A stretch of 64,000 bases of DNA from Halorubrum rubrum (GTDB taxonomy: Archaea > Halobacteriota > Halobacteria > Halobacteriales > Haloferacaceae). The DNA is taken from assembly GCF_024494685.1 (NCBI RefSeq), contig NZ_JANHDM010000013.1, forward strand, positions 47,363 through 111,362, read 5' to 3'. Below, piece after piece: positions 50,901-59,479 of this stretch. Numbering within the stretch: position 1 is the stretch's first letter; each line of letters begins with the position of its first letter. The notes below the pieces were generated by a model. It worked only from the letters and a program-made list of their open reading frames with translations. It was not told where the DNA came from and did not search any database. The translations under genes were made by a program, and so were the position numbers.

Positions 50901-51756
50901 CCTCCGCGTCGGACTGCCAGCTGGCACGCCGTTGAAAGACCACCTGGAACGCGGTCGGCGCTGTCGCCTCCATCAGGTGGTCGATCAGCGACGCCAGCGC
51001 CGCGCCCGGTTCGTCGACGGACGAGAGGCCGCCGTTCGTTTCCTCTGCCGTGAACGGCGTCAGTGAGGTCATCCAGTCCTGCTTCCGCGACGCGGCGCCA
51101 CACCACCGGACCCCGAGCGGCGAGACGGCGTCTTGGGCCGGGCGCGCCAGAATCGTTCCCGCCGGTGTCATCGTCGGCTTCTCGATGGCCCGTCGCTCTT
51201 CCCCGTCGTCTGGAAGCGCATCGGGCGGCGCTAGTTCGAGTGCTGAGTCCCCGACAGTAACGTGATGATCGGGGACGCTCGTGGCTGCTGTACCGCCGTC
51301 GACAACGGGGTCGGCTTCGGCTGCCTCGGAGTCCCCTGATTCCTCGTCGACGATGTCGTACTGTTCTGCCGGGTCAAACTCGTACTGCAGCCGCCCGGCC
51401 TCGTAGTGGTCGACGAACTCCTGCGGTGTGAACTCGACTGGCTGAATGAGCCGAGCGGCGACGTCGACGTCGACGCGCTCGATGTCGAACGTGGCCGGAT
51501 AGATGGAGCGGAGGCGCTTCTCAAGCGTATCGAGATGGGCATCGGCCCCGTAGAAGAACTCCACCGGGTCGTCCGGGCCATCACTGATCGCGAGGAACTC
51601 GAACCGGGGTGGTGTCTCACTGTGGAGTGGGTTCAGCTTCGCCCCGAGGCCCGACGAGCCAGGCGTGGTCAGCTTGTGGAGGCTGTCGAGGACTCGGGGG
51701 ATACTCTCCGGGTCAAGTCGCTCTGATGTCGGCGTGACGCGCAGGTACTCAGCCAT
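47932..51756 (-). CDS. virD4: VirD4/TraD-like coupling ATPase with extra C-terminal domain
   Basis: A 1274-residue protein. The ATPase core has Walker A FASTGGGKSKAI (about 510), GGPVVLVDPKGDGM and later NLIIEEAAPVAST, typical of type IV coupling proteins that feed DNA into the secretion channel. After a long Ser/Thr/Asp-rich linker (about 900-1030) comes a winged-helix-like part and, at about 1137-1202, VRLLELWLQQRDDVVRVEPY then TVLDVAG and WGGEAELASNN, which looks like a degenerate PD-(D/E)XK nuclease. Overlaps VirB4 by 8 bases. No separate relaxase gene is in the operon. Confidence 0.8.
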   Translation of the reverse strand: MAEYLRVTPTSERLDPESIPRVLDSLHKLTTPGSSGLGAKLNPLHSETPPRFEFLAISDGPDDPVEFFYGADAHLDTLEKRLRSIYPATFDIERVDVDVAARLIQPVEFTPQEFVDHYEAGRLQYEFDPAEQYDIVDEESGDSEAAEADPVVDGGTAATSVPDHHVTVGDSALELAPPDALPDDGEERRAIEKPTMTPAGTILARPAQDAVSPLGVRWCGAASRKQDWMTSLTPFTAEETNGGLSSVDEPGAALASLIDHLMEATAPTAFQVVFQRRASWQSDAEVRKEDLVDGRDTFFQEVVGSLLEVEDQRSDQDDRQLSEAVEKRIEYIDAKNAKRSFTVNIRAVGVPTNDTRDGLDARMDSLLPVFDPLDGPFYEVEGQRLRDSGFREKTKEKKARAALQRLLNRELTTGRGKTRPELVLCGTELANFVLVPSSEQLTVEGTRGTRAEQQSRNPLPWPNPDLIQQFQDGMAIGYALDENGEPRPDPIRIPPDLLPTHYGRFASTGGGKSKAIINDALSLRESTGGPVVLVDPKGDGMCENYLRCHYERFGGLDDVYHFRVPETIPAFSFFDIRPALEAGRNREDAIQDKVDHFHDILRMIMGREQYGQAFVANEILSYLIKALFDEEYGSDVFGLDDLFAAALRMQRDQTIPPVSADNQNIEESLTRHFAKDNHQFQVSMDAVGNRLDKLKEDAHLRRIFSHVPEQNDAGEYVDNRFDFREFLDEDATIIFDLGDLRPEAQRAITLLLLSNLWDAVQVRRRDGQTDYENLTNLIIEEAAPVASTKLVSEQLLPQGRSFGLSMGLVMQFPEQVRNRNERAYDEVLNNIKTKLIGNISIERDLAESLAHEDLSPTELRNRINTLPSGEWIAQLPSPSFGETGPPPFSLKPLPIAPGHPESDQPLTEPQEDHFESVSRPRMVERTQAQYGLTEPTESTTSPEETGWGSSGGETTGSAADGDAATDPTQSAFISESTTEDASTSTTQPEADSDPDGDEAAMSPLFGQTTEADEDPAGDQATQPENGATPVQESSVPVPDDELQQRGLSRDDVRFLNRVLDVMNREDDEYTLLDRMSQLRDEYDDLHVERLTEQDLLDADSAAGRKYYTVLPDGRDLLGRELKAGPGAGDLGEKTPHKVGVRLLELWLQQRDDVVRVEPYYETDDGTVLDVAGIDEDGDLVWGGEAELASNNRHAPVEDYDKLSAVDTDAIWAFNNRETALDVLESLADADRIDERVSGRAARSFATIRDAVDDLDAAGLTTVRGFKNLDQELNQ

Positions 51757-53974
51757 CGTTGGTCCCCTCCGTTGACCCGCCGTCTGGCTCAGCCTCGACG
51801 GCGTCTGATTCCTCGTTCAGTTCGCTCGTTTCGTTCGTTCCGTTCGTTGCTCGATGCTCGAGCTCTTCCTGGAACTCCTCCATCTCGGTATCGACGGCGT
51901 CGTCGCCGGCGCCGGGCAGCGAGGACCGAACTTGGGAAGTCGGATCGAAGTCGATGACCTGCTTCTCCTTGGGCATCGCTTTGACCTGAATGCCGCGCCA
52001 CTCGCCGTCGACGCCTACCAACGCCTCGGAGAAGCCGGCATCCTCGTTGCCCGGCACGGCGTCCTGGACGAACCGCATCTGCGCGTAGTTCAACCCGAAC
52101 TCGTCGGCCCACTCCTCGTCCATCCCGTCGAGGCGGTGGAACTGCTTGACCGCACACTGGTCCAGAATGGCCTCGCTCTCGGCGTGCTCGAAGAACTCGT
52201 CGACGGTCTGCGTGACCAGCCGGATCGAGAGGTCGTGGTGCCGGTGGTGGCGGAACACCGTCTCAAGGAACGCCAGGCTCGCGGCGTCCTGCATAATGTA
52301 GCGTGCCTCGTCGATGTAGAACACGACCTCCTTCTCCGAGACTTTCGCCCGCTCGTACACCAGCGAGATCAGGAGCTGCATCGTCAGCGCCGTGCTGCTG
52401 TCGACGCTGCCCTCCTGCTGGGCGAGGTCGAGGTAGATGACCTTCTCGTCGCGGATATCGAAGTCGGACTCCTGGCCGAGGTTGCCGTGCCGACCGTCGT
52501 CCTCGAAGGGGCGAAGCTGATCGAGGAGCCACGTCGCGTCCTCCTTGATCTTCCCCGCCTCCTCGTCGGACCGGACGACGAACTCCTCAGGGTCGTCAAC
52601 CATGTCCTCGAAGACGTCCATCATATCCTGAACCGTCGGACTCGGGTTGTCGTGCGTCGAGATGTCGTCGGTGATGCCGTTGCGCTTGTACGCTCGCTTG
52701 AGCCCGAGTTCGAGCGTCGTCCGGCGGTCACCCAGCGAGATGCCCCGCAGCGCGAAGAAGTTGGTGAGGAAGCTCATCGCGTCGTCGAGCTTCTCGTTGA
52801 ACGGGCTCGCGTCCTCGCCCATCGCCCGCTGGACGTGCTCGGGCGTCTCCCGAATCTCCAAGGGGTTCAGGCCGAGCGTCCCGCCGACCGTGATGCGTTT
52901 GGCATCGAGCGCTTCGGCGACCCCCGCCCAGTTGTTCAACGGCTCGAGGATGATGCCGATACGGTCCTTGCTCTGCTCGATCGACCGGATGAAGTTCTGT
53001 TTCGAACTGAACGACTTCCCGGAGCCGGTGTCGCCGACGGTGAACATCGCGTACCCGTTGTCCCGCGCGAACGGGTCGATGACGACCGGGCTCTGGTTGT
53101 CTTTGTGAATCCCGAACTCGACGCCGCCCTCCTCGAGGATCGTCGCGTTGTGCGGCGAGGACAGCAGCGCGCCGACGGCGCCGCCGAGCGCAATCGACGT
53201 CCGCCCGAACTCGTTGTCACCGATGGGTGCGGCGGACTGAAGGGCGAGATCCTGCCGGCAGATCGCCGTCTTCGGCGTGAGGTTCGCCGGGTCGTCGCGG
53301 AGCGCGCTCTTGACCTTCTGGACGGCGTCGCGGAGGTCCTCCTTCTCGTCGGCCCGGACCGTGATGAACATCCCCTGGTCGAAGACATTCGCGCCGTTCT
53401 CGACGGCCTTGTACGTCGCTGCGGCCTCGTTGGCGCGTTCCTGTAGGTAGGCACTCCGCACGCTCTGTTCAAGGTCAGCGTCCACCTGAAGGTCGTCAGC
53501 GATATCCTGCAGTTCGTTCCGCGCCCGCTCCTGGTTCTTCGGCGTGATGTGGGCCGTCAAATCGAACTGCACGTCCGTCATCTCGAAGAGCTCGGAGAGG
53601 TAGCCGTCGTTGGGGTAGTCCGGGTAGTCAGCGATGTACAGCGTCGTCGTCCACTGCTCGCCGACCCATGCCGCGCGCGTCTCCCACTCAATCGCCGCCG
53701 GCGCGGTCACCGTTTTGTGTGACTCGGCGATGTCGTCGAGAAGTTGGCGTTCGGCCGCGCCCTGTTCGATGGTCTCCTCGTCGAGCAGATCCGAGAACTC
53801 GACCTCTTCCTCGTCGTCTTCGGTGTACCAGTCCCAGAGGAGTTTCCCGCCGATACCGACCAGTACCGTGAGCAGGATGTAGAGGGCCGCCCCTTCAGCT
53901 GAGGTCGGATTCGTGAGCCACTCTGTGAGCTGGCCGACGGCTCCGCTGCCCGTCTGGAGGACGAGGTTACGCAT
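51749..53974 (-). CDS. virB4: VirB4/TraC-like secretion ATPase
   Basis: A 741-residue ATPase that powers the type IV secretion channel. One membrane helix near residues 20-45 (ALYILLTVLVGIGGKLLWDW), then the VirB4 domain with Walker A GDTGSGKSFSSK (about 315) and Walker B EVVFYIDEARYI (about 550), and VTQTVDEFF. ATG 53974 has a GGAGG site nine bases upstream, which decides it over ATG 53983. Overlaps its neighbours on both sides. In Halobacteria VirB4 and VirD4 mark conjugation-type systems. Confidence 0.85.
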   Translation of the reverse strand: MRNLVLQTGSGAVGQLTEWLTNPTSAEGAALYILLTVLVGIGGKLLWDWYTEDDEEEVEFSDLLDEETIEQGAAERQLLDDIAESHKTVTAPAAIEWETRAAWVGEQWTTTLYIADYPDYPNDGYLSELFEMTDVQFDLTAHITPKNQERARNELQDIADDLQVDADLEQSVRSAYLQERANEAAATYKAVENGANVFDQGMFITVRADEKEDLRDAVQKVKSALRDDPANLTPKTAICRQDLALQSAAPIGDNEFGRTSIALGGAVGALLSSPHNATILEEGGVEFGIHKDNQSPVVIDPFARDNGYAMFTVGDTGSGKSFSSKQNFIRSIEQSKDRIGIILEPLNNWAGVAEALDAKRITVGGTLGLNPLEIRETPEHVQRAMGEDASPFNEKLDDAMSFLTNFFALRGISLGDRRTTLELGLKRAYKRNGITDDISTHDNPSPTVQDMMDVFEDMVDDPEEFVVRSDEEAGKIKEDATWLLDQLRPFEDDGRHGNLGQESDFDIRDEKVIYLDLAQQEGSVDSSTALTMQLLISLVYERAKVSEKEVVFYIDEARYIMQDAASLAFLETVFRHHRHHDLSIRLVTQTVDEFFEHAESEAILDQCAVKQFHRLDGMDEEWADEFGLNYAQMRFVQDAVPGNEDAGFSEALVGVDGEWRGIQVKAMPKEKQVIDFDPTSQVRSSLPGAGDDAVDTEMEEFQEELEHRATNGTNETSELNEESDAVEAEPDGGSTEGTNDG

Positions 53975-55088
53975 CGTAGTCATCCTCCCGGCGCGAGTGG
54001 CCAATGATGGGTTGTTCGCGAACGACGCGCTCGGCTTCGTCGTAGTTGTGTTCGCGGCCGTTCCAGAAGTCCATATTCAACACGAAGAGTTCGACCGTGC
54101 TGAGCCGCCGAGCGGACCACCCTGAGGCCTGCTGGATGAACTCCGACCGCACGTCGTTGACTCGGCTGTCGAGCTTCTCGAACATCTGTGCGCGGCGCTC
54201 GACGTCGGTGAGGTCCTCGCGGCGGGTTACGAACGGGTTGAACAGGAACCCGACGACGGGGAACTGCGTCAGCTTCTCGGCCGGTGTCCCCTCGTCTCGG
54301 AAGCGGTCATAGACTTCCAGCGGGGTGACTTGGACGCCGATGTAGTACCGCATCTGCTGGATTCCACGGTCGCGCATTTCTTTCGGCCGCGTCTCTCGAT
54401 ACTCTTCGAGGAGTTCCCGGAAGATCGGGTTTTCTTTGACATCTTCGTCGTTCAGGCGGTCTTCGATGTTCTCCGTGATCTGTTCGACCGGGAACGAGCG
54501 GGTCGTCGCGTGGAGTTTGAGCTTCGAGTCCAGTTCCTTGTTGGCGAACTCCTCGCCGGCGTCTTGTAGCTGCGCCCAGTCGTCGGACATCGCGAAGTCC
54601 ATGTTGCCGGGGTCGATCTCGATGAACGCCTCCATCGTGCCGTCCGCGCGCTGGATCGCGCCTGCCCCCGGCCACGCCCGTTCGATGTTCGTGAGGTCCT
54701 GCGTCCGCTCGTCGGGCTTGAACGGTGTGTAGTTCGCGAGCCCGCCCTCGTTGCGCTCTGTTTCGTTGGTGCTACTGTCGGCTTCCTCCGGGGCGCTGAA
54801 CGTGATCTGGGGGCGCTTGATGTAGCGATAGACATCTTTCGTCCACGTCCATGCGTTCAGGTGGTCGGGCGAGACGTAGACGATCGCGACGCCGAACCCG
54901 AAACCACCTGCGACGAACGGCAGGGCGAGTGATTCGATGCCGGTGAGGCCGGCGATGAACAGGCCGACGATTGGGAAGGCGATCAGGACGCCGACGTCGC
55001 CTTCCTCGATGTTGAGGTAGGGGATGCGGCTCTCCTCACCGAACTGGTCCATGATGCGCCGTGCGGCTGCGTCTTGGTCGATGGACAT
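53967..55088 (-). CDS. PrgI/VirB3-like membrane protein with VirB4 N-terminal-like domain
   Basis: A 373-residue protein. Two membrane helices at about 32-52 and 55-75 (VLIAFPIVGLFIAGLTGIES, VAGGFGFGVAIVYV) within the PrgI/VirB3 layout, then RYIKRPQITF and a soluble domain of 270 residues (AFIEIDPGNMDF) that resembles the part normally at the N-terminus of VirB4. Here VirB3-like and VirB4 N-terminal parts are fused and separate from the ATPase domain. Inner-membrane platform component. Confidence 0.7.
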   Translation of the reverse strand: MSIDQDAAARRIMDQFGEESRIPYLNIEEGDVGVLIAFPIVGLFIAGLTGIESLALPFVAGGFGFGVAIVYVSPDHLNAWTWTKDVYRYIKRPQITFSAPEEADSSTNETERNEGGLANYTPFKPDERTQDLTNIERAWPGAGAIQRADGTMEAFIEIDPGNMDFAMSDDWAQLQDAGEEFANKELDSKLKLHATTRSFPVEQITENIEDRLNDEDVKENPIFRELLEEYRETRPKEMRDRGIQQMRYYIGVQVTPLEVYDRFRDEGTPAEKLTQFPVVGFLFNPFVTRREDLTDVERRAQMFEKLDSRVNDVRSEFIQQASGWSARRLSTVELFVLNMDFWNGREHNYDEAERVVREQPIIGHSRREDDYDA

Positions 55089-55094
55089 GGATTG

Positions 55095-56156
55095 TTAGTA
55101 GCTTCCAGGATCGTTCTCGGTCCGCCGGTAGGACGGCGTCCCGCTGTCTTCGTCGCTATTCGCGCCCCGGGCTGCCGCTTTCTGCGCCACAGCGTGTCCG
55201 GCAGCGGCCTTCGGTCCCCATCGGGCCGCGGTCGTCGCGACGCCGGCGCCGCCGATGTAGGCCCCAGCGGCGACACCGCCGATGAGGGCCGCTCCCTTCG
55301 TCGCACCACCGAGAACCTTCGCCGTCAGCGGGGTCGCGTACTTGAACGTCTTCCAGGTTAGGTAGAGTGCAATCAGCGGAAGCGAAGCCGCGACTAGATA
55401 CCGCAAAAACGGACTACTCGGAGCAATGGCGTTCTGAGAGTACAGCAAGTCGTATCCTTTGAACACCACCGCTGCAGGCAGAGGCAGGACCGCTAACGGG
55501 ACGAATTTCTTACTGAACCCCATCGCGATATCCGAGAGCACGGGAATGTTTCCGTAGGCCAGCGCGAACGCAATCGGCATTCCATATACGTAGACGTAGA
55601 GCAAGACTTCGCGAATGTAGTAGAGTGCCTCCAACGCCCACATTGAGAGTCCTCCAATCAGTGCGAATACGAGTGACAGTCCAGGGTTTGTGATTGAGAC
55701 TTCGAGCAAGTTGAGCATCGCATCGCCCAGAGAACCCAGACTCGGCATCAGGGCGATAGTGAACCCGTCCACGATATAGAGTCCAAGAATACTGACCCAG
55801 TACCAGCTGATAATCAGAAACGCGCCGACCCAAGCTGTTTTCTTGGTGCGCCTAGCCTCGTATGCGCTCCCAATATTGAATATACGGATCGTGTGACGCC
55901 CCTGAACGCACATCACGAGGAGCAGCAGCGAGATCAACATGATCTCTCCACCTACAAGCGCGTCCTGAATTGACGGCCAAGGAGCATTACTGGGCTCTCC
56001 GAAGACGAATGCACCATCCGTCTCCGGCGTTGGTGTCCCGAACATCTCCTCGGTGAGGGTCTCATAGCCGGAACGCAGGCCGTCCATGAAGAGGCCGACA
56101 ATCCAATCGACGACCTCTTTGAATCCCTCAAGGACGACGTCGATTAGATCAACCAT
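55095..56156 (-). CDS. VirB6/TrbL-like polytopic membrane protein
   Basis: A 353-residue protein with about seven membrane helices, ALYYIREVLLYVYVYGMPIA and VPLAVLPLPAAVVFKG among them, and a small Gly/Ala-rich hydrophilic tail (KVLGGATKGAALIGGVAAGA). This is the topology of VirB6/TrbL channel subunits. ATG 56156 is preferred over TTG 56162. Less GC-rich than its neighbours. Located between the lipoprotein and the PrgI-like gene in the operon. Confidence 0.65.
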   Translation of the reverse strand: MVDLIDVVLEGFKEVVDWIVGLFMDGLRSGYETLTEEMFGTPTPETDGAFVFGEPSNAPWPSIQDALVGGEIMLISLLLLVMCVQGRHTIRIFNIGSAYEARRTKKTAWVGAFLIISWYWVSILGLYIVDGFTIALMPSLGSLGDAMLNLLEVSITNPGLSLVFALIGGLSMWALEALYYIREVLLYVYVYGMPIAFALAYGNIPVLSDIAMGFSKKFVPLAVLPLPAAVVFKGYDLLYSQNAIAPSSPFLRYLVAASLPLIALYLTWKTFKYATPLTAKVLGGATKGAALIGGVAAGAYIGGAGVATTAARWGPKAAAGHAVAQKAAARGANSDEDSGTPSYRRTENDPGSY

Positions 56157-56158
56157 GG

Positions 56159-57016
56159 TCAAGCCTCACTGATGGAAATTTCGCAGTTATCGGTTTCTTG
56201 GGAGCCTGAATACTGGATACTGTACGTTTTGGTGACTCGGTCCCCACCAACTCGCGTCTCGAGTATTAGTTCAAACTCACCGGTTTTCGACTCCTCCGAA
56301 CAGGACGTGCCTGCTCCAGGAACGAAAGCGAACGGCGAGCGTGAACTATAGAGCGTAATTTGCTCCCCCGGACCGATAATGACCTGTTCAACCTCGGAGT
56401 CGGATTCCGGGTCGTAAATCCCGCTTACGTCTTCATCATCGACATAGTTCGTCCCCTCTTGGTCGGACGGATAGGGGACATCACCGATGAAGAGCAATTT
56501 TGTAACTGCATCGGGTCCAGTCCCCTGGTTTTCGAGGGTGACGAAAGCCTCTTCTTCGATTTCGCTTTCTGGTCCATCCCACATCTCTTCAGGCTGGTTT
56601 CTACCGATGCCCATCTCGACGATCCCGAGGTTTGGCTGGACTGAAAGCGAGCTTTCACCAACTGTTTCCTCACCACTGAGGGCTACTATTTCGTACTCGC
56701 CAGGAGTGTACGTTGTGCCGAGATCAAATGAGACTTGTTGGGAACCTGCAGCAACCTCCCGCTGTCCGAACAGTTCGCCGTCCGGTTGAATGAGGTTGAT
56801 CTGGTCGAACTCCGAGTCCGAATCGAACTGGACTATGAGTTCTGTTCCTTCGACAGTCACCTGCCGGAACACACCAGATCCGCCTCCTGGACTTGAACTA
56901 CCGTTAGGACCGGTGCTTCCGTTGCCATCCATACAACCGGCCACGCTCGCAAGAGCGGCGCCGGCGACTGTTCGGAGGGCGGTCCGTCTACTGAGGTGGG
57001 GATTGTCCTGAGTCAT
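56159..57016 (-). CDS. Tat-exported lipoprotein of the transfer operon
   Basis: A 285-residue protein with a Tat signal and lipobox: LSRRTALRTVAGAALASVAG then C28. The mature protein is Gly/Ser-rich at first and then beta-rich with Ig-like segments (YTPGEYEIVALSGEETVGES, EAFVTLENQGTG). It should be anchored to the outside of the membrane and may shape the mating surface or stabilise cell contact. ATG 57016 overlaps the stop of the gene upstream (57013). Confidence 0.75.
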   Translation of the reverse strand: MTQDNPHLSRRTALRTVAGAALASVAGCMDGNGSTGPNGSSSPGGGSGVFRQVTVEGTELIVQFDSDSEFDQINLIQPDGELFGQREVAAGSQQVSFDLGTTYTPGEYEIVALSGEETVGESSLSVQPNLGIVEMGIGRNQPEEMWDGPESEIEEEAFVTLENQGTGPDAVTKLLFIGDVPYPSDQEGTNYVDDEDVSGIYDPESDSEVEQVIIGPGEQITLYSSRSPFAFVPGAGTSCSEESKTGEFELILETRVGGDRVTKTYSIQYSGSQETDNCEISISEA

Positions 57017-58746
57017 GGGTTTTGTCCGAAGATGTCTTCTGGGCCGAGCATCCGCAGGAGGCGCTTGCCAGCGTAGAACATCACGAAGAACGGCAGGAGC
57101 TGCCAGCCAACCTCGAACACTAGCGCAAACCAGCCGTCTATCGTCCCGAGTGGGTGCCACCGGGCCGTCGCGGTATCACTCACGTACGCCGGGTCGTGAC
57201 CGAGCCACGAGCCCGGATGGTACCGAGCCGTGTAGATGCCCGGTTCGTCGATGGTCACGATCGCCACCCCCGAGGCGTTGGTCTCGACGCGCTGATCCGC
57301 GACCGTGATGTACCCGTTCCGGGTGGTGCCGCCGATTGGATACTGACGGCTATCGTCTAGCGCAATCGGCGCACCAGTTTGATTGTCCCGCAGTTCGACC
57401 CTGAGCGTCGCTTGGGACTGATTCTGCTGGATGACCTCGACAGTGAGATTGCTGCGGCGGAGCTGCCGCTCGGAGCCGGCATCCGGCTCGACGATTGACG
57501 CATTCACGCCCCGGACGATGCCCGCAACGTGCAGCGCCTCTCGATCGACGTTCTCAGCTCGAACGGCGACGCCGTACGTCGTCGTGTACGACTGGTTGAC
57601 GATGTCGATATTGATGTTCTCACCAATGGTCCCGACCGGTGACGGGCGGTCAGTCCCCCAGGTCTCGATGAGTTCCGGTCCGTCTCGGACCGGCTCGGCA
57701 CGCGGCCCGATCCGCGAGGGATAGGCATGGACGTACACCGGAATCGCGTCTGACTCGACAGTGGCGCTATCCGTGCGATTCGACCGGACGAGCGTGTCCC
57801 AGTTGGTGTTCCGAGCGGTGTAGAACCGCCAGATGCCACGGACCCGTGCCTCACCGTCCTCCGTGAGCGTGTACCCCTGCCACGGCCGCGACTGGAAGAT
57901 GGCCACACCGGCGTCGCCGTTCGGATACTCGGCGTAGTAGGGGTACGCCGAGAGATCGTAGATCTCGACGGCGATCGAATCGGAGACGTTCCGTGTTTCC
58001 GTCCGGTAGGTGACGTCGACGTCCGTCCGGTCACCCAGGTCGGTCCTGACGGTTTTCTTCAGCCGGACGCTTATCTCCGCTTCCAGCGTGAGATTCGCAC
58101 TCCAGTCGTCCTCGATCTGGTAGTCGAGGGCAGGCGTATGGGCCCCGGCACGCTCGGCGATGGTCTCGCCGTCCTTCTTCAACCGTACTTCTTCGATCTC
58201 GTGCTCCGTGAGCGACCACGAGATCGTCGTGTTGCCGGAGGAACTCCCGTTGGGGACGCGAACGCGGTAATCAACGAACCCGCGCATCGTCCCATTCGGT
58301 GCGATGTACAGTGGGGTTTCACCGGACTCGAGGTGGCCACGAGTAGAGGGCTGGACCGCGAAGATCGTCGTGTGGGCATCCTCGATGAAGACGCCGTCCT
58401 CGAGGTCCGCGTGCGGTGGATGTACGGACGTATCTGGGCCGCCGGCGTCGAGGTCCTCGAAGTCGTTCCGCGTCCACGTCGCCGCAGTCGCCGGCGGTCG
58501 TTTGAACGTAATGTCCGTCCCGTTGGCGACCTGATGGACGGCGGAGCGGTCCTCGCCGTACCGCTGGCGGTACTCCTCTTGCGTGATGTAGTTGTCCGCA
58601 TCACGTGACCACAGTGTCGCCGACTCGTTTTCCGTGAGCCCGTTCCCCTCCGTACCCGGTCGCGGCGGGTCAGCGGCGACGATACCCGTGACTAGGCTCG
58701 TCGCGAGCAAGCCGGCCATGAGCACGGAGAGCTCTCGATGGTTCAT
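57013..58746 (-). CDS. large secreted, C-terminally anchored surface protein
   Basis: A 577-residue protein: Sec signal peptide (HRELSVLMAGLLATSLVTGI), a beta-rich exterior with several N-glycosylation sites (N-x-S/T), an Ig-like domain near 480-530 (ASGVAIVTIDEPGIYTARYH) and a C-terminal membrane helix (WFALVFEVGWQLLPFFVMFY) with a short cytoplasmic tail. It probably sits on the donor surface and takes part in contact or pilus attachment. Second-largest non-ATPase product of the operon. Confidence 0.7.
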   Translation of the reverse strand: MNHRELSVLMAGLLATSLVTGIVAADPPRPGTEGNGLTENESATLWSRDADNYITQEEYRQRYGEDRSAVHQVANGTDITFKRPPATAATWTRNDFEDLDAGGPDTSVHPPHADLEDGVFIEDAHTTIFAVQPSTRGHLESGETPLYIAPNGTMRGFVDYRVRVPNGSSSGNTTISWSLTEHEIEEVRLKKDGETIAERAGAHTPALDYQIEDDWSANLTLEAEISVRLKKTVRTDLGDRTDVDVTYRTETRNVSDSIAVEIYDLSAYPYYAEYPNGDAGVAIFQSRPWQGYTLTEDGEARVRGIWRFYTARNTNWDTLVRSNRTDSATVESDAIPVYVHAYPSRIGPRAEPVRDGPELIETWGTDRPSPVGTIGENINIDIVNQSYTTTYGVAVRAENVDREALHVAGIVRGVNASIVEPDAGSERQLRRSNLTVEVIQQNQSQATLRVELRDNQTGAPIALDDSRQYPIGGTTRNGYITVADQRVETNASGVAIVTIDEPGIYTARYHPGSWLGHDPAYVSDTATARWHPLGTIDGWFALVFEVGWQLLPFFVMFYAGKRLLRMLGPEDIFGQNP

Positions 58747-58774
58747 AGGGCTCGCAACGGGGACTGTGGGGTGG

Positions 58775-59194
58775 TTACCAGGGGACGAGGTCGACGCACT
58801 GCGCCAGCGGGAGGCCCATCATCGACCCGGCAACCGTATAGAGCGGGCCGAGCACGACGAGGACGACCGCGGACTTCATCGCCGAGCGCTTGTGGCGCTT
58901 GAGGCCCTTCTTCTGCTCGGGATTGAGGGTGAACATCTCGATGAGGGAGTCAGCCTGCCAGACGATGGCGAGGCCGACGATCCCCAGCGCGGTGGTCAGC
59001 TGGAAGAACCCCTCAATCATACTCGGGAGGTTGTCTGCGCTACAGACCGCGTTACTCTGGGCGGCGACCGGCTGGACAGCGAACAGGCTCAGGAGGACGA
59101 CGGTGAGCGCTGCCTGTCGAGGGATCTTCCCGGTCAGCGGTGACTGGTTTTCGACGCTACGCTCAGGGTCGGAGGGAGTCTGATCCTGTGACAT
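58775..59194 (-). CDS. VirB2/TrbC-like pilin or small membrane protein
   Basis: A 139-residue protein with a hydrophobic start region (QAALTVVLLSLFAVQPVAAQ) that may be cleaved after VAAQ, then two membrane helices (TTALGIVGLAIVWQADSLIE; SAVVLVVLGPLYTVAGSMMG) linked by a basic cytoplasmic loop KKGLKRHKRSAMKS. Helical hairpins of this kind form conjugative pili. Two cysteines outside could form a bond. Next to the regulator gene at the head of the operon. Confidence 0.6.
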   Translation of the reverse strand: MSQDQTPSDPERSVENQSPLTGKIPRQAALTVVLLSLFAVQPVAAQSNAVCSADNLPSMIEGFFQLTTALGIVGLAIVWQADSLIEMFTLNPEQKKGLKRHKRSAMKSAVVLVVLGPLYTVAGSMMGLPLAQCVDLVPW

Positions 59195-59200
59195 AGCGGG

Positions 59201-59479
59201 TTAATCGTCAGTGGCGTCTCCAGCCGTTGGCTGGTTCTGCTGCTCTTCGACGAGCGACTGGAGGTCGTCGAATCGGTTGGTGTCTTCTGCGATCTCTTCG
59301 AGCGTGTAGCCCTGCTCGCGGGCCCGTTCGAGGAGGTCGCGGAGTTCATCGGGGTCAACACCGCGGACTTCCATTTCCTCGCGGAGGGCGCGGCGATAGA
59401 GGGCGGAGGCGTTGATGTGGTCGTTCCACATCAGGTACAGGTCATCGATGTCCTCGATGGTGACTGACCTCGTAATCAT
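59201..59479 (-). CDS. RHH/CcdA-like regulator at head of transfer operon
   Basis: A 92-residue protein. MITRSVTIEDIDDLYLMWND followed by HINASALYRRALREEMEVRG has the strand-helix-helix layout of ribbon-helix-helix proteins of the CcdA type; the rest is acidic and helical (LRDLLERAREQGYTLEEIAE). First gene of the operon, so it is the best candidate to control it, perhaps through the 42-bp palindrome 149 bases upstream. ATG 59479; the frame upstream to 59638 crosses the AT-rich promoter and is not coding. Confidence 0.65.
   Translation of the reverse strand: MITRSVTIEDIDDLYLMWNDHINASALYRRALREEMEVRGVDPDELRDLLERAREQGYTLEEIAEDTNRFDDLQSLVEEQQNQPTAGDATDD

Noticed and set aside
51854..53446. 530-codon plus-strand frame over VirB4
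   Set aside because: Leu/Val/Arg/Asp-rich shadow of the VirB4 gene; the minus strand has Walker motifs and ribosome-binding site.
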